Source: Flavobacterium sp.
GTDB taxonomy: Bacteria > Bacteroidota > Bacteroidia > Flavobacteriales > Flavobacteriaceae
Direction of reading: 5' to 3'
Length of the DNA: 14,332 nt
Assembly: GCA_004296145.1 (NCBI GenBank)
Contig: SEBM01000036.1
Location: 1-14,332, forward strand
This document shows positions 5,963 through 12,708 of this stretch, piece after piece. The translations under genes were made by a program, and so were the position numbers. Each line of letters starts with the position of its first letter. The stretch's first letter is position 1. The notes under the pieces are model-generated. The model was given only the letters and a program-made list of their open reading frames with translations. It did not search any database and was not told where the DNA came from.

Positions 5963-6904
5963 CTACATGATAAATTTTCCACTAATGGAATTGTTGTGGT
6001 GCACCATGTGCATAACTTCTGCAAAAAGAGGCGCACAACTCACCACTCTTATTTTCTTTGATTCTTTCTTTAAAGGAATAGAATCTGTTACGATTAATTC
6101 AGTTAATTTAGAATTTTCGATTTTCTCGTATGCGCTGCCAGATAATATGGCGTGCGTACAAATTGCTCTTACACTTAGCGCTCCTTTTTCGATCATTAAG
6201 TCTGCCGCTTTCGCTAACGTTCCTCCTGTATCGATCATGTCGTCTACTAATATTACGTTACGTCCTTTTACTTCACCAATTAGTTCCATAGTGTCGATAA
6301 CGTTGGCTGCTTTTCTTTGTTTGTAACAGATTACTACATCTGATTCTAAAAACTTAGAGTAAGCATATGCTCTTTTTGAACCTCCCATATCAGGAGATGC
6401 AATTGTCAAATTGTCTAATTTTAAACTTTCTACGTATGGTAAAAAGATCGTAGATGCAAATAAATGATCTACCGGTTTTTCGAAAAACCCCTGGATTTGA
6501 TCTGCGTGTAAATCCATTGTCATTACTCTTGTCGCTCCGGCAGCATCTAATAAATTAGCTACTAATTTTGCTCCAATCGGAACTCTTGGTTTGTCTTTTC
6601 TATCCTGTCTTGCCCAACCAAAATAAGGCATAACAGCTGTAATATGTCTTGCCGATGCGCGTTTTGCTGCATCAATCATCAACAACAATTCCATCAAATT
6701 ATCGGCCGTTGGAAATGTTGAGCACACGATAAAAACACGTAATCCTCTTATTGACTCTTCGTAAGATGGCTGAAATTCACCATCACTATACGTTGACATC
6801 GTTACTTTTCCTAACGGAATTCCGTAATCTGCAGCAATTTTTTCTGCAAGATAAACACTTTGTGAACAAGCAAAAATTTTAGCTTCTGGTTCTAGGTGCG
6901 ACAT
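5963..6904 (-). CDS. prs: Ribose-phosphate pyrophosphokinase (PRPP synthetase)
   Basis: This 313-residue cytoplasmic enzyme makes PRPP from ribose 5-phosphate and ATP, feeding purine, pyrimidine, histidine, tryptophan and NAD synthesis. Class I motifs are all present: YSDGE (39-43), the ATP-binding YFGWARQDRK (94-103), the signature DLHADQIQGFF (131-141), the flexible-loop lysine and arginine in YKQRK (194-198), and the ribose-5-phosphate loop DDMIDTGGT (221-229). Length is normal (about 315). The first ATG gives MSHLEPEAKIFACSQS, a usual N-terminus. Upstream lies a long structured leader of about 114 nt with a good -7 box, and the divergent tRNA-Leu promoter follows. rplY is downstream in the same probable operon. 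The PurF-like protein at 1265-3163 belongs to a family that consumes the product, but it is transcribed separately and on the other strand. Confidence 0.98.
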   Translation of the reverse strand: MSHLEPEAKIFACSQSVYLAEKIAADYGIPLGKVTMSTYSDGEFQPSYEESIRGLRVFIVCSTFPTADNLMELLLMIDAAKRASARHITAVMPYFGWARQDRKDKPRVPIGAKLVANLLDAAGATRVMTMDLHADQIQGFFEKPVDHLFASTIFLPYVESLKLDNLTIASPDMGGSKRAYAYSKFLESDVVICYKQRKAANVIDTMELIGEVKGRNVILVDDMIDTGGTLAKAADLMIEKGALSVRAICTHAILSGSAYEKIENSKLTELIVTDSIPLKKESKKIRVVSCAPLFAEVMHMVHHNNSISGKFIM

Positions 6905-7018
6905 TATAGTTTGTTGTTTTTACTCGTTGCAACCCTACAATTCGACTTTATTATTTAAATAAAGCAAAACCTGTATAATTGCCTCGGGTGTAGTTAGTTG
7001 TGTGTGCGTCGTTTTAAC
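6905..7018 (-). promoter_or_regulatory. Long structured 5' leader of prs
   Basis: The predicted leader is about 114 nt. On the minus strand it contains a perfect hairpin CTTTATT / AATAAAG (6964-6946). It also has a segment CTCGTT (7021-7016) that overlaps two possible pairings: AACGAG (6928-6923) next to the start codon, or CGAGG (6986-6982) through its CCTCG part. The two pairings would exclude each other. No known riboswitch is recognised and no T-rich terminator is present, so any regulatory role is inference. Confidence 0.35.
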
Positions 7019-7024
7019 GAGGTG

Positions 7025-7054
7025 CAAATTTATAAAATTTATCCAACACTGAAA
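7025..7054 (-). promoter_or_regulatory. Promoter of prs
   Basis: On the minus strand TAAATTTG (7032-7025) is a perfect -7 box. The upstream element is TTTC (7054-7051) with an 18-nt spacer, one base from TTTG. The predicted start is near 7018. Confidence 0.6.
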
Positions 7055-7098
7055 GGAAAAATTTAAGTATTTTTAGTAGAACATTTAATTTTATTTTT

Positions 7099-7106
7099 TA
7101 CATTTG
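7099..7106 (+). promoter_or_regulatory. -7 box of the tRNA-Leu promoter
   Basis: TACATTTG matches TAnnTTTG exactly and is divergent from the prs promoter 66 nt away. No clear TTTG lies at the right distance upstream. The precursor would carry a leader of about 78 nt containing the hairpin GAATGGG (7120-7126) / CTCATTC (7139-7145) before the tRNA. Confidence 0.5.
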
Positions 7107-7190
7107 CACCGTGTTAAAGGAATGGGCACAGAAATGAACTCATTCTATTGCGTTAAAATAATCTCTTTTGATTGTTTTTTCGTCTGCTAA

Positions 7191-7270
7191 GCCCGGATGG
7201 CGGAATTGGTAGACGCGCTGGTCTCAAACACCTGTGGGAAACCGTGCCGGTTCGACTCCGGCTCCGGGTA
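7191..7270 (+). tRNA. tRNA-Leu (anticodon CAA)
   Basis: The acceptor arm GCCCGGA / TCCGGGT closes with a G-U pair at 1:72 and the discriminator A73 is at 7270. The D arm contains GGAATTGGTAGAC. The anticodon arm CTGGT / ACCTG encloses CTCAAAC, giving anticodon CAA at 7225-7227 for UUG codons, with U33 and A37 in place. The second stem pair is a T-T mismatch. A long variable arm (7235-7245) marks the class II type expected for leucine, though it is short. The T arm is GCCGG TTCGACT CCGGC. The CCA end is not encoded, as is usual in this phylum. A terminator follows directly. Confidence 0.95.
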
Positions 7271-7271
7271 C

Positions 7272-7303
7272 AAAAACCTCTTCTTAACGGAAGAGGTTTT
7301 TTT
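7272..7303 (+). terminator. Terminator of tRNA-Leu
   Basis: CCTCTTC (7277-7283) and GAAGAGG (7290-7296) form a perfect stem extended by AAAAA/TTTTT and followed by a run of seven T residues. It begins 1 nt after the tRNA. Confidence 0.9.
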
Positions 7304-7321
7304 GGTTTTATACCTAAAAGA

Positions 7322-7422
7322 CTTAACCGCAAAGAACGCAAGGAAAAAAAGCACAAGGTTCACAAAGTTTATTAAAAAGCTTTGCGAACCTTGCGTAAAA
7401 CTTAGCGTTCTTTGCAGTTAAA
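7322..7422. repeat. Hairpin-forming intergenic repeat element (about 100 bp)
   Basis: Two arms of about 45 nt form an imperfect inverted repeat. The outer arms are TTAACCGCAAAGAACGC (7323-7339) and GCGTTCTTTGCAGTTAA (7405-7421), with one mismatch. The inner arms are GCACAAGGTTCACAAAG (7351-7367) and CTTTGCGAACCTTGCG (7380-7395), with two mismatches. The unpaired parts are A-rich. It encodes nothing and has no transposase. It begins about 19 nt after the tRNA terminator and ends 1 nt before the osmC stop codon, so it could act as the 3' end of the osmC transcript. A degenerate half-arm occurs at 5079-5097. It resembles REP/MITE-like elements; that label is inference. Confidence 0.75.
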
Positions 7423-7423
7423 C

Positions 7424-7894
7424 CTACTTCGCCTCGCAACTCGCACTATGCAAAACTGGAAAATTACAGGAATTAGCAATAAAACACAATTGATTTGCTT
7501 TTGTATGTAATTCTAAAGCCAATTCAATTTGTTCTAAATTTGAAATCACAACTTTAGGATTTAAACGAACCTCAACAAAACGACCGCTTCCGTCTGCATT
7601 TACTTCTAGCGTTGCTTCGGCATTATCAGAATATTCTAAAACTTCAATTCCGTTTTGGGAGCATACGTATAAATACGACATCATATGACAGGAAACCAAA
7701 CTGCTCAAGAATAAATCTTCCGGATTGTATAATTCCGGATCACCTTTGAAAGCTTTTGCTGCGGAAACGTTTAAAATTGGTTTTCCTTCAATCGAAATTC
7801 TATGACTTTTACTGTAAAATTTTGAAGTTGTTACATTTGAATTTTGATTCGGGTCCCAATTTAATTCTGCTTTAAATAAATGCTTCAATTTCAT
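7424..7894 (-). CDS. OsmC/Ohr-family protein (probable thiol peroxidase)
   Basis: This 156-residue protein belongs to the OsmC/Ohr fold, whose better-known members reduce organic hydroperoxides with a pair of cysteines. C69 in SLVSCHMMSYL sits on the central helix where the peroxidatic cysteine is expected. C137 in NQLCFIANS takes the place of the resolving cysteine of the usual LCPYS motif, with Phe replacing Pro. Extra cysteines are C78, C143 and C153. The sequence PEDLFLSSLVSCH is typical of the YhfA-like/OsmC branch. There is no signal peptide, so it should be cytoplasmic. It lies 42 nt downstream of the large T9SS protein gene on the same strand, with a 12-nt palindrome AATTTCGAAATT (7915-7926) in the gap and no clear promoter. 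The two are unlikely to be functionally linked. Family is secure; peroxide substrate is unknown. Confidence 0.9.
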   Translation of the reverse strand: MKLKHLFKAELNWDPNQNSNVTTSKFYSKSHRISIEGKPILNVSAAKAFKGDPELYNPEDLFLSSLVSCHMMSYLYVCSQNGIEVLEYSDNAEATLEVNADGSGRFVEVRLNPKVVISNLEQIELALELHTKANQLCFIANSCNFPVLHSASCEAK

Positions 7895-7936
7895 ATTAAT
7901 CTCATTTTACCTTTAATTTCGAAATTTCAAATCTTG

Positions 7937-10900
7937 TTATCTTTTTAATGAAAAATGTCCGGAAAAAATAGTCGTGTTATTAAAATTGGCTTTAAACCAA
8001 TAATCAGCAGATGGCATTTCTCTTCCACTATAATAACCATCCCATCCTGCATCATTTGCAAAAAGTACTTTCAACAATTTACCATATCTGTCAAATATTG
8101 ATATTTTTGAATTTGGAAATTTGCTAATGCTTGATATATACCAAAGATCATTATATCCGTCACTATTGGGAGTAAAAAACTTAGGATAATCAATAATAGT
8201 AACTTCTTTAGAATCTTCTCCACACCCTTTTTTATCTCTTAAATAGGTGATATAAGTTCCGCCCTGAACGTTAGAAAAATAATTACTATCCTGATAATTT
8301 ATACCGTCTATGGAATATTCCAAATTCCCATTAAATGTTGGAATAATTTCAATAAAATTATTATCTGACAATTCTTTATATTTAACTTCTTTTATAGCTG
8401 GAAGAACAGATCGAATTAATTCAAATTCGAAATTATTTTCACAGTAAATATTATTTTCAATTTTTCCTACTACAAGCGTATACCTTCCTGCATTTACTAA
8501 ATTAGCTTCATAAGTATTTGACACAATATCGTTTCCTTCAAATTTCCAAGTATAACTATCCAAATCACTTGCAACATTTACATATAATGAAGGTTCTAAA
8601 TTGCATAGAAAATAGAACTTTTCAAGCTTTACACTTGGCAGGTCATTTACAATCAAGTTAAAATCTGTTTCTGAATAACAAAGATTGTTCGCTTCGTTTT
8701 CAACTTTTACTTTTATGGTTTGTGATTTTGTTTGAGTATTTCGAAATAATATTGGTAAGGGACGAGGCAAATTATTTCCATTACTATCAAAATACATTAT
8801 TTTCAATCCTGTTTGATTGCCAATTATTTCTGTTTCTATATTGGCCAGATCAAAATCACCATATCCATTTCCTTCATCACATGCATATTTATTGGCCGGT
8901 TTGTTAATCTGCGGCTGCGAAGATGTTTTTAGAATTAATGCCGTTTCTGCATAACAATTTGTCAAATTATTTGTTACTCTAACCGTTATTGTTTCTTTGT
9001 TTTTAATGGTATTTGTAAATGGGTTAGACAAAGGCGCTGCTAACTGAATTCCGTTGGCATCAAAATAAGAAACTTTCATTCCTTGTTGATTTCTTAAAAC
9101 AACAGATTCAACACTCGAAGTGTCAAAATATTCTGAAATCCCGTCATTATTATCATCACAGCCTGTTAATTCTTGCAAGGAATTCGCAATAGGTACCGGA
9201 CTTACTATTAGCTTAAATGTTGCTTCATTAAAACAATTTGTATTCGTATTGGTTACTCTTACTTTTACGATTTCTTCCTTGGAAATTAAATTCGTGATTG
9301 CATTTAATGAACCTTGTATCTTCTGTCCGTTTTGATGATAAAATTCAACATTTAAGTTAGTCGAACTTCCTAAAATTGTTGTTTCTATCGGTTTTAAATC
9401 AAACTGCGCAAAGCCATTTCCATTATCACAAACAATTAAATCGACTATTAAAGATAAATTTGGTAATGGGTTTACAATTAAATCAAAAGTGGTTTCAGAA
9501 TAGCAACACAAATTATCTTTATGACTTACTCTCGCAGTTATCGTTTCCCTGTCTTTAATGCTATTGGTAAAAGGACTTGGCAATGATGTATATTTGTTTC
9601 CTTTGCCATCTATAAATGTCACGACTTTATCGGTTTGTCCTCCTAAAACTTGCTGTGTAATCGCTGAAACATCGAATGCGTTTGAAATACCCTTACCTGC
9701 AACGCTTTCACAGGCAAAAACATCATTAATTCCGTAAGCTTTTGGAGGTTCTTTCGCATCTATTGTTTCCGACAACAACTCAATAGTTCCATCTTTTCCG
9801 GTAACCTTGGCAGTAACGGTATACTTACCATCTACCGAAAAATCGTGAAAAGGTGACAAATTTGTAGATATGTTATTTACTCCGGAAGCGGGATCTCCAA
9901 AATTCCATTCTATGGAAGCTACTTTTGACTGGTCATCGACACTAAATTCTTTTAAAAATTCTGAACATATATTTGAAAAATTCATTTCAAAATGATTCGA
10001 AATATTCTTTACATTTCCTGTTACATTGATGTAGAAATTGGCATCCGGTTTTCCAAATGCAGCGGTATTAACATATTCATCATAACCAAATGTTGGATAA
10101 CCTACAACATTTGTACATACTCGTTGCCATGAATCACCGTTATCTTGCGCTGAACCAGATATAAATGCTACTCCTTGTGAATTGGGTACAAGTCCTTTAT
10201 AAACTTCTACTAATATTCTCTCGACACCTGCAGGAATAACTATTGGTGTATTAAAGTCTATTTGTATAACCCGAGAATCCCTAGTACTGCCTACATAGGG
10301 AACACTCAACGTTTGACTACTTCCTATTAAATCTGCTGTCGAGAATGAAGCAGGAAAATTATTGTCTATTTTATAAATATTAAAGGTTAATTCTACACCC
10401 CAGTCTGCACCATTAATTCCTACTTGTCCAGAATTAATTACAAACTCTTCATTGTTCGATATACCGAAATCTTTTAAAGTAAAGTCTCTTGCCCAAAATA
10501 TCCCACTTCCCCAGCAAGAATGAATACCCGTTTCTATAACATCATCACAAATATTATGCGACAGCCTAGTTATTGGTCCTGAAGCTTTTACATTAAAAAC
10601 ATCTCCAGTTAGAGTAATAAAAAAATTGGCATTTAGAACAGGAACTGGTAAATTTTTTGTAGAAATCATACCATATGGATTACCGCAACCAGAATATATG
10701 GATTCTCCTTTATCTAATTCTGTTCCTGCAATAAGGATTTCTGCAGAGGCCGGATCATAAAAGTCTTTAAATTTTGATACTGTTACCAAAATCTTATCAA
10801 TCCCCGCAGGAACAATTATTGGTGCATCAAATTCTGCTTGAACAATTTGGGGTGCGCCAGTAACAATTGGACTTTTTCCGAGACTACCGGTTCCTAATAT

Positions 10901-11233
10901 CTTTGTGTGATAGGGCGTATTTATAAATTCTGGATAATCTACATCAACACTATGAACTGTTACATACAATTCTGTCTTAATATTCGATTTAACGATTCCA
11001 ATTTGCCCTGACTTAATAATAAATTGTTCATTTGCTTTTATTCCAAAATCTGACATTTTAAATAATCTTGTCCATCCCTCACTGTCATCACAGCCCAACA
11101 TATCAGTCTTAACAAGTGTGGTCCCTACATTGTTAGTCAATGTTATTTGCGCATTTGTGTATTGAAAAAGTAGAAAAAATAAAAACAAAATTGCTGTATT
11201 AAATTTGTTTTTTTGATTTATAGTTATTCTCAT
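7937..11233 (-). CDS. Large secreted repeat protein with T9SS type B sorting domain
   Basis: This 1098-residue exported protein has a Sec signal peptide (1-28; hydrophobic 13-23, likely cleavage after TNA28). The last about 84 residues (1015-1098), with YPKFFTPNSDGYNDLW, SISIFDRYGK-like and GWDGYYSGREMPSADYWF segments, form the gliding-motility-associated C-terminal domain used as a type B sorting signal by the T9SS. Between them lie two related about 180-residue units (48-215 and 229-408, both with DFGI then SGQ(I/V)GI), a PKD-like domain (about 415-495, with WNFGDP), and four about 85-residue repeats (508-591, 602-681, 692-773, 785-865), each with a cysteine pair. An Ig-like segment (870-1010) follows. 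It probably acts at the cell surface or outside, as an adhesin or binding protein; no enzyme motif is seen. It has its own -7 box. The start is chosen because the signal peptide begins there. Confidence 0.93.
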   Translation of the reverse strand: MRITINQKNKFNTAILFLFFLLFQYTNAQITLTNNVGTTLVKTDMLGCDDSEGWTRLFKMSDFGIKANEQFIIKSGQIGIVKSNIKTELYVTVHSVDVDYPEFINTPYHTKILGTGSLGKSPIVTGAPQIVQAEFDAPIIVPAGIDKILVTVSKFKDFYDPASAEILIAGTELDKGESIYSGCGNPYGMISTKNLPVPVLNANFFITLTGDVFNVKASGPITRLSHNICDDVIETGIHSCWGSGIFWARDFTLKDFGISNNEEFVINSGQVGINGADWGVELTFNIYKIDNNFPASFSTADLIGSSQTLSVPYVGSTRDSRVIQIDFNTPIVIPAGVERILVEVYKGLVPNSQGVAFISGSAQDNGDSWQRVCTNVVGYPTFGYDEYVNTAAFGKPDANFYINVTGNVKNISNHFEMNFSNICSEFLKEFSVDDQSKVASIEWNFGDPASGVNNISTNLSPFHDFSVDGKYTVTAKVTGKDGTIELLSETIDAKEPPKAYGINDVFACESVAGKGISNAFDVSAITQQVLGGQTDKVVTFIDGKGNKYTSLPSPFTNSIKDRETITARVSHKDNLCCYSETTFDLIVNPLPNLSLIVDLIVCDNGNGFAQFDLKPIETTILGSSTNLNVEFYHQNGQKIQGSLNAITNLISKEEIVKVRVTNTNTNCFNEATFKLIVSPVPIANSLQELTGCDDNNDGISEYFDTSSVESVVLRNQQGMKVSYFDANGIQLAAPLSNPFTNTIKNKETITVRVTNNLTNCYAETALILKTSSQPQINKPANKYACDEGNGYGDFDLANIETEIIGNQTGLKIMYFDSNGNNLPRPLPILFRNTQTKSQTIKVKVENEANNLCYSETDFNLIVNDLPSVKLEKFYFLCNLEPSLYVNVASDLDSYTWKFEGNDIVSNTYEANLVNAGRYTLVVGKIENNIYCENNFEFELIRSVLPAIKEVKYKELSDNNFIEIIPTFNGNLEYSIDGINYQDSNYFSNVQGGTYITYLRDKKGCGEDSKEVTIIDYPKFFTPNSDGYNDLWYISSISKFPNSKISIFDRYGKLLKVLFANDAGWDGYYSGREMPSADYWFKANFNNTTIFSGHFSLKR

Positions 11234-11283
11234 TTAAGTATTTTTTGGCCTCTCTTCTAAATTTTAGGTTTGGTTATTAACTC

Positions 11284-11291
11284 CAAATATA
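11284..11291 (-). promoter_or_regulatory. -7 box of the T9SS cargo gene promoter
   Basis: On the minus strand this is TATATTTG, a perfect TAnnTTTG. No good TTTG lies 17-23 nt upstream. Transcription would start near 11277, with a leader of about 44 nt. Confidence 0.45.
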
Positions 11292-11353
11292 AGAATCAAA
11301 TGACATAAATCGGATTGAAAAAAATTTTCTTTAAAATTAAATAATCTTAAAAC

Positions 11354-11388
11354 AAAAAACCTCGAAAGCATTTCTACTTTCGAGGTTT
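11354..11388 (-). terminator. Terminator of the araA-epimerase unit
   Basis: A perfect 12-bp stem, AAACCTCGAAAG (11357-11368) / CTTTCGAGGTTT (11377-11388), with an 8-nt loop is followed on the minus strand by a T run (A residues 11354-11359). It lies 42 nt after the epimerase stop codon and isolates the sugar genes from the T9SS gene. Confidence 0.85.
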
Positions 11389-11430
11389 CTTCAGAGAATT
11401 AGAACTAACTAAACAAAGTTCTAACAGAAT

Positions 11431-12618
11431 TTATTTTTGAACAGAAAACTTAAAAGTAGTTTTCGTTTTATAGTTTTCTCCTGGATTTAAAACCGTTGTT
11501 GGGAAATTTTTCTGGTTTGGAGAATCCGGGTAATGTTCTGTTTCTAAACAAAGTCCAGTTCTGTGTGCATATGTTCCGCCTTTTGGCATTGGTAAAGTTC
11601 CGTCAAGGAAATTTCCAGAATAGAACTGAATTCCAGGTTCGTCTGTGGTCATTTCCAGAACCCTTCCGCTGGCTGCGTGATATACTTTTGCGATGATTGT
11701 TTTTCCTTTTTCAGTATTGTTTAAAACCCAGCAGTGATCGTAACCTTTACCTCTTTCTAACTGCTCGTTTTTAACTTCGATATCTTTTCCGATTAATTTT
11801 GGTTTTCTGAAATCGAAAGGCGTATTCGCAACATCATCTAATTTTCCTGTCGGAATTAAAGTTGCATCAACTGGAACCAATTTATCTGCATTTAAAGTCA
11901 ATTCGTGATCTAAGATTGTTTTGGTGAAGTCTCCAGATAAATTGAAGTAAGAATGCTGCGTTAAATTCACAACCGTTTTCTTATCTGTCGAAGCTTCATA
12001 CAAAACTTCCAATTCATTATCATTTGTCAAAGTATAAGTTACAAAAACCTGAAGATTTCCAGGATATCCTTCTTCCATATCTTTACTTAAATACGATAAT
12101 TTCAATGTAGCAGTATCACCAGATTTTACCTCATCTGCTTTCCAAACTACGTTAAAATATCCTTGCGGACCGCCGTGCAAAGCATTTGGAGCGTTGTTGA
12201 TGGCTAAGTGATAATCTTTTCCGTCAAGCGAAAATTTTCCTTTTGCAATTCGGTTTCCGTATCTTCCGATTAAAGCTCCAAAAAACGGATTTTCTTTTTC
12301 GTATTGAGCCAAAGAATTAAAACCGATTACTACATTTTCAGAAACACCTTCTTTGTTTGGTACTTTCAAGTCTGTAATTCTGCCTCCAAAAGTGATGATG
12401 TCAACTTCCATCCCGTTTTGGTTTTTCAGTTTATAGCTCTCGACTTTTTCTCCTTTGGCAGTAGTTCCATATTCTGATTTATCGATGGTAACCAAAGCTT
12501 TTGCATCAGCAGTTGCAGTTTTTTCTGTATCTGCTTTTTTATCGCTTTTACACTGAACCGAAAGCGTCGCCAAACCTAAAAGCGTAATCCCGAAAACGTA
12601 ACGTTTTAATCCTTTCAT
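11431..12618 (-). CDS. galM: Aldose 1-epimerase (mutarotase), exported probable lipoprotein
   Basis: This 395-residue enzyme interconverts alpha and beta anomers of aldoses such as galactose, glucose or arabinose. Family residues are H148 in NALHGG, H222 in TQHSYFNL (acid), D294 in GYDHCW, and E359 in LCLETEHYPDSPN (base). Motifs R80 in TFGGRI and GRYGNRI (118-124) are also typical. The N-terminus MKGLKRYVFGITLLGLATLSVQC has basic residues, a hydrophobic core and C23 followed by a charged, Ala/Thr-rich linker up to about 45, which indicates export. The cysteine suggests a lipoprotein, although Gln just before it is unusual for a lipobox. The protein is about 50 residues longer than cytoplasmic GalM because of this leader. 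It follows araA by 89 nt on the same strand and is closed by a terminator, suggesting a shared operon. Its real sugar may be arabinose rather than galactose. Confidence 0.94.
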   Translation of the reverse strand: MKGLKRYVFGITLLGLATLSVQCKSDKKADTEKTATADAKALVTIDKSEYGTTAKGEKVESYKLKNQNGMEVDIITFGGRITDLKVPNKEGVSENVVIGFNSLAQYEKENPFFGALIGRYGNRIAKGKFSLDGKDYHLAINNAPNALHGGPQGYFNVVWKADEVKSGDTATLKLSYLSKDMEEGYPGNLQVFVTYTLTNDNELEVLYEASTDKKTVVNLTQHSYFNLSGDFTKTILDHELTLNADKLVPVDATLIPTGKLDDVANTPFDFRKPKLIGKDIEVKNEQLERGKGYDHCWVLNNTEKGKTIIAKVYHAASGRVLEMTTDEPGIQFYSGNFLDGTLPMPKGGTYAHRTGLCLETEHYPDSPNQKNFPTTVLNPGENYKTKTTFKFSVQK

Positions 12619-12676
12619 AAATGATATTTTTATTTTTTAGTAAAAAGTTAGATGTTAGAAGCTAAAAGTAACAAAA

Positions 12677-12708
12677 ACTTAGAACCTTAGCAACTTAGAA
12701 TCTCAGAT
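12677..12708. repeat. 8-nt periodic degenerate repeat array (copy B)
   Basis: Four octamers in a row, ACTTAGAA, CCTTAGCA, ACTTAGAA and TCTCAGAT, form the same pattern as 5192-5231. The last base overlaps the araA stop codon (12708-12710). It occupies much of the gap between araA and the epimerase gene, so it would be transcribed within an operon if the two are joined. Confidence 0.65.

Noticed and set aside
5937..6326. 129-codon + strand frame opposite the 3' part of prs
   Set aside because: It is an antisense shadow of prs, whose motifs are intact on the other strand.
7153..7421. Several overlapping frames across the tRNA-Leu gene and the hairpin repeat
   Set aside because: They consist of translated tRNA, terminator and repeat sequence and have no independent coding signs.
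7322..7422. CRISPR-like or insertion-sequence remnant
   Set aside because: There is a single inverted repeat with no regular spacers and no transposase; a hairpin repeat element explains it better.
7915..7926. Palindrome AATTTCGAAATT upstream of osmC as an operator
   Set aside because: It is a short AT-rich palindrome with no second copy or nearby regulator; there is too little support for a regulatory call.
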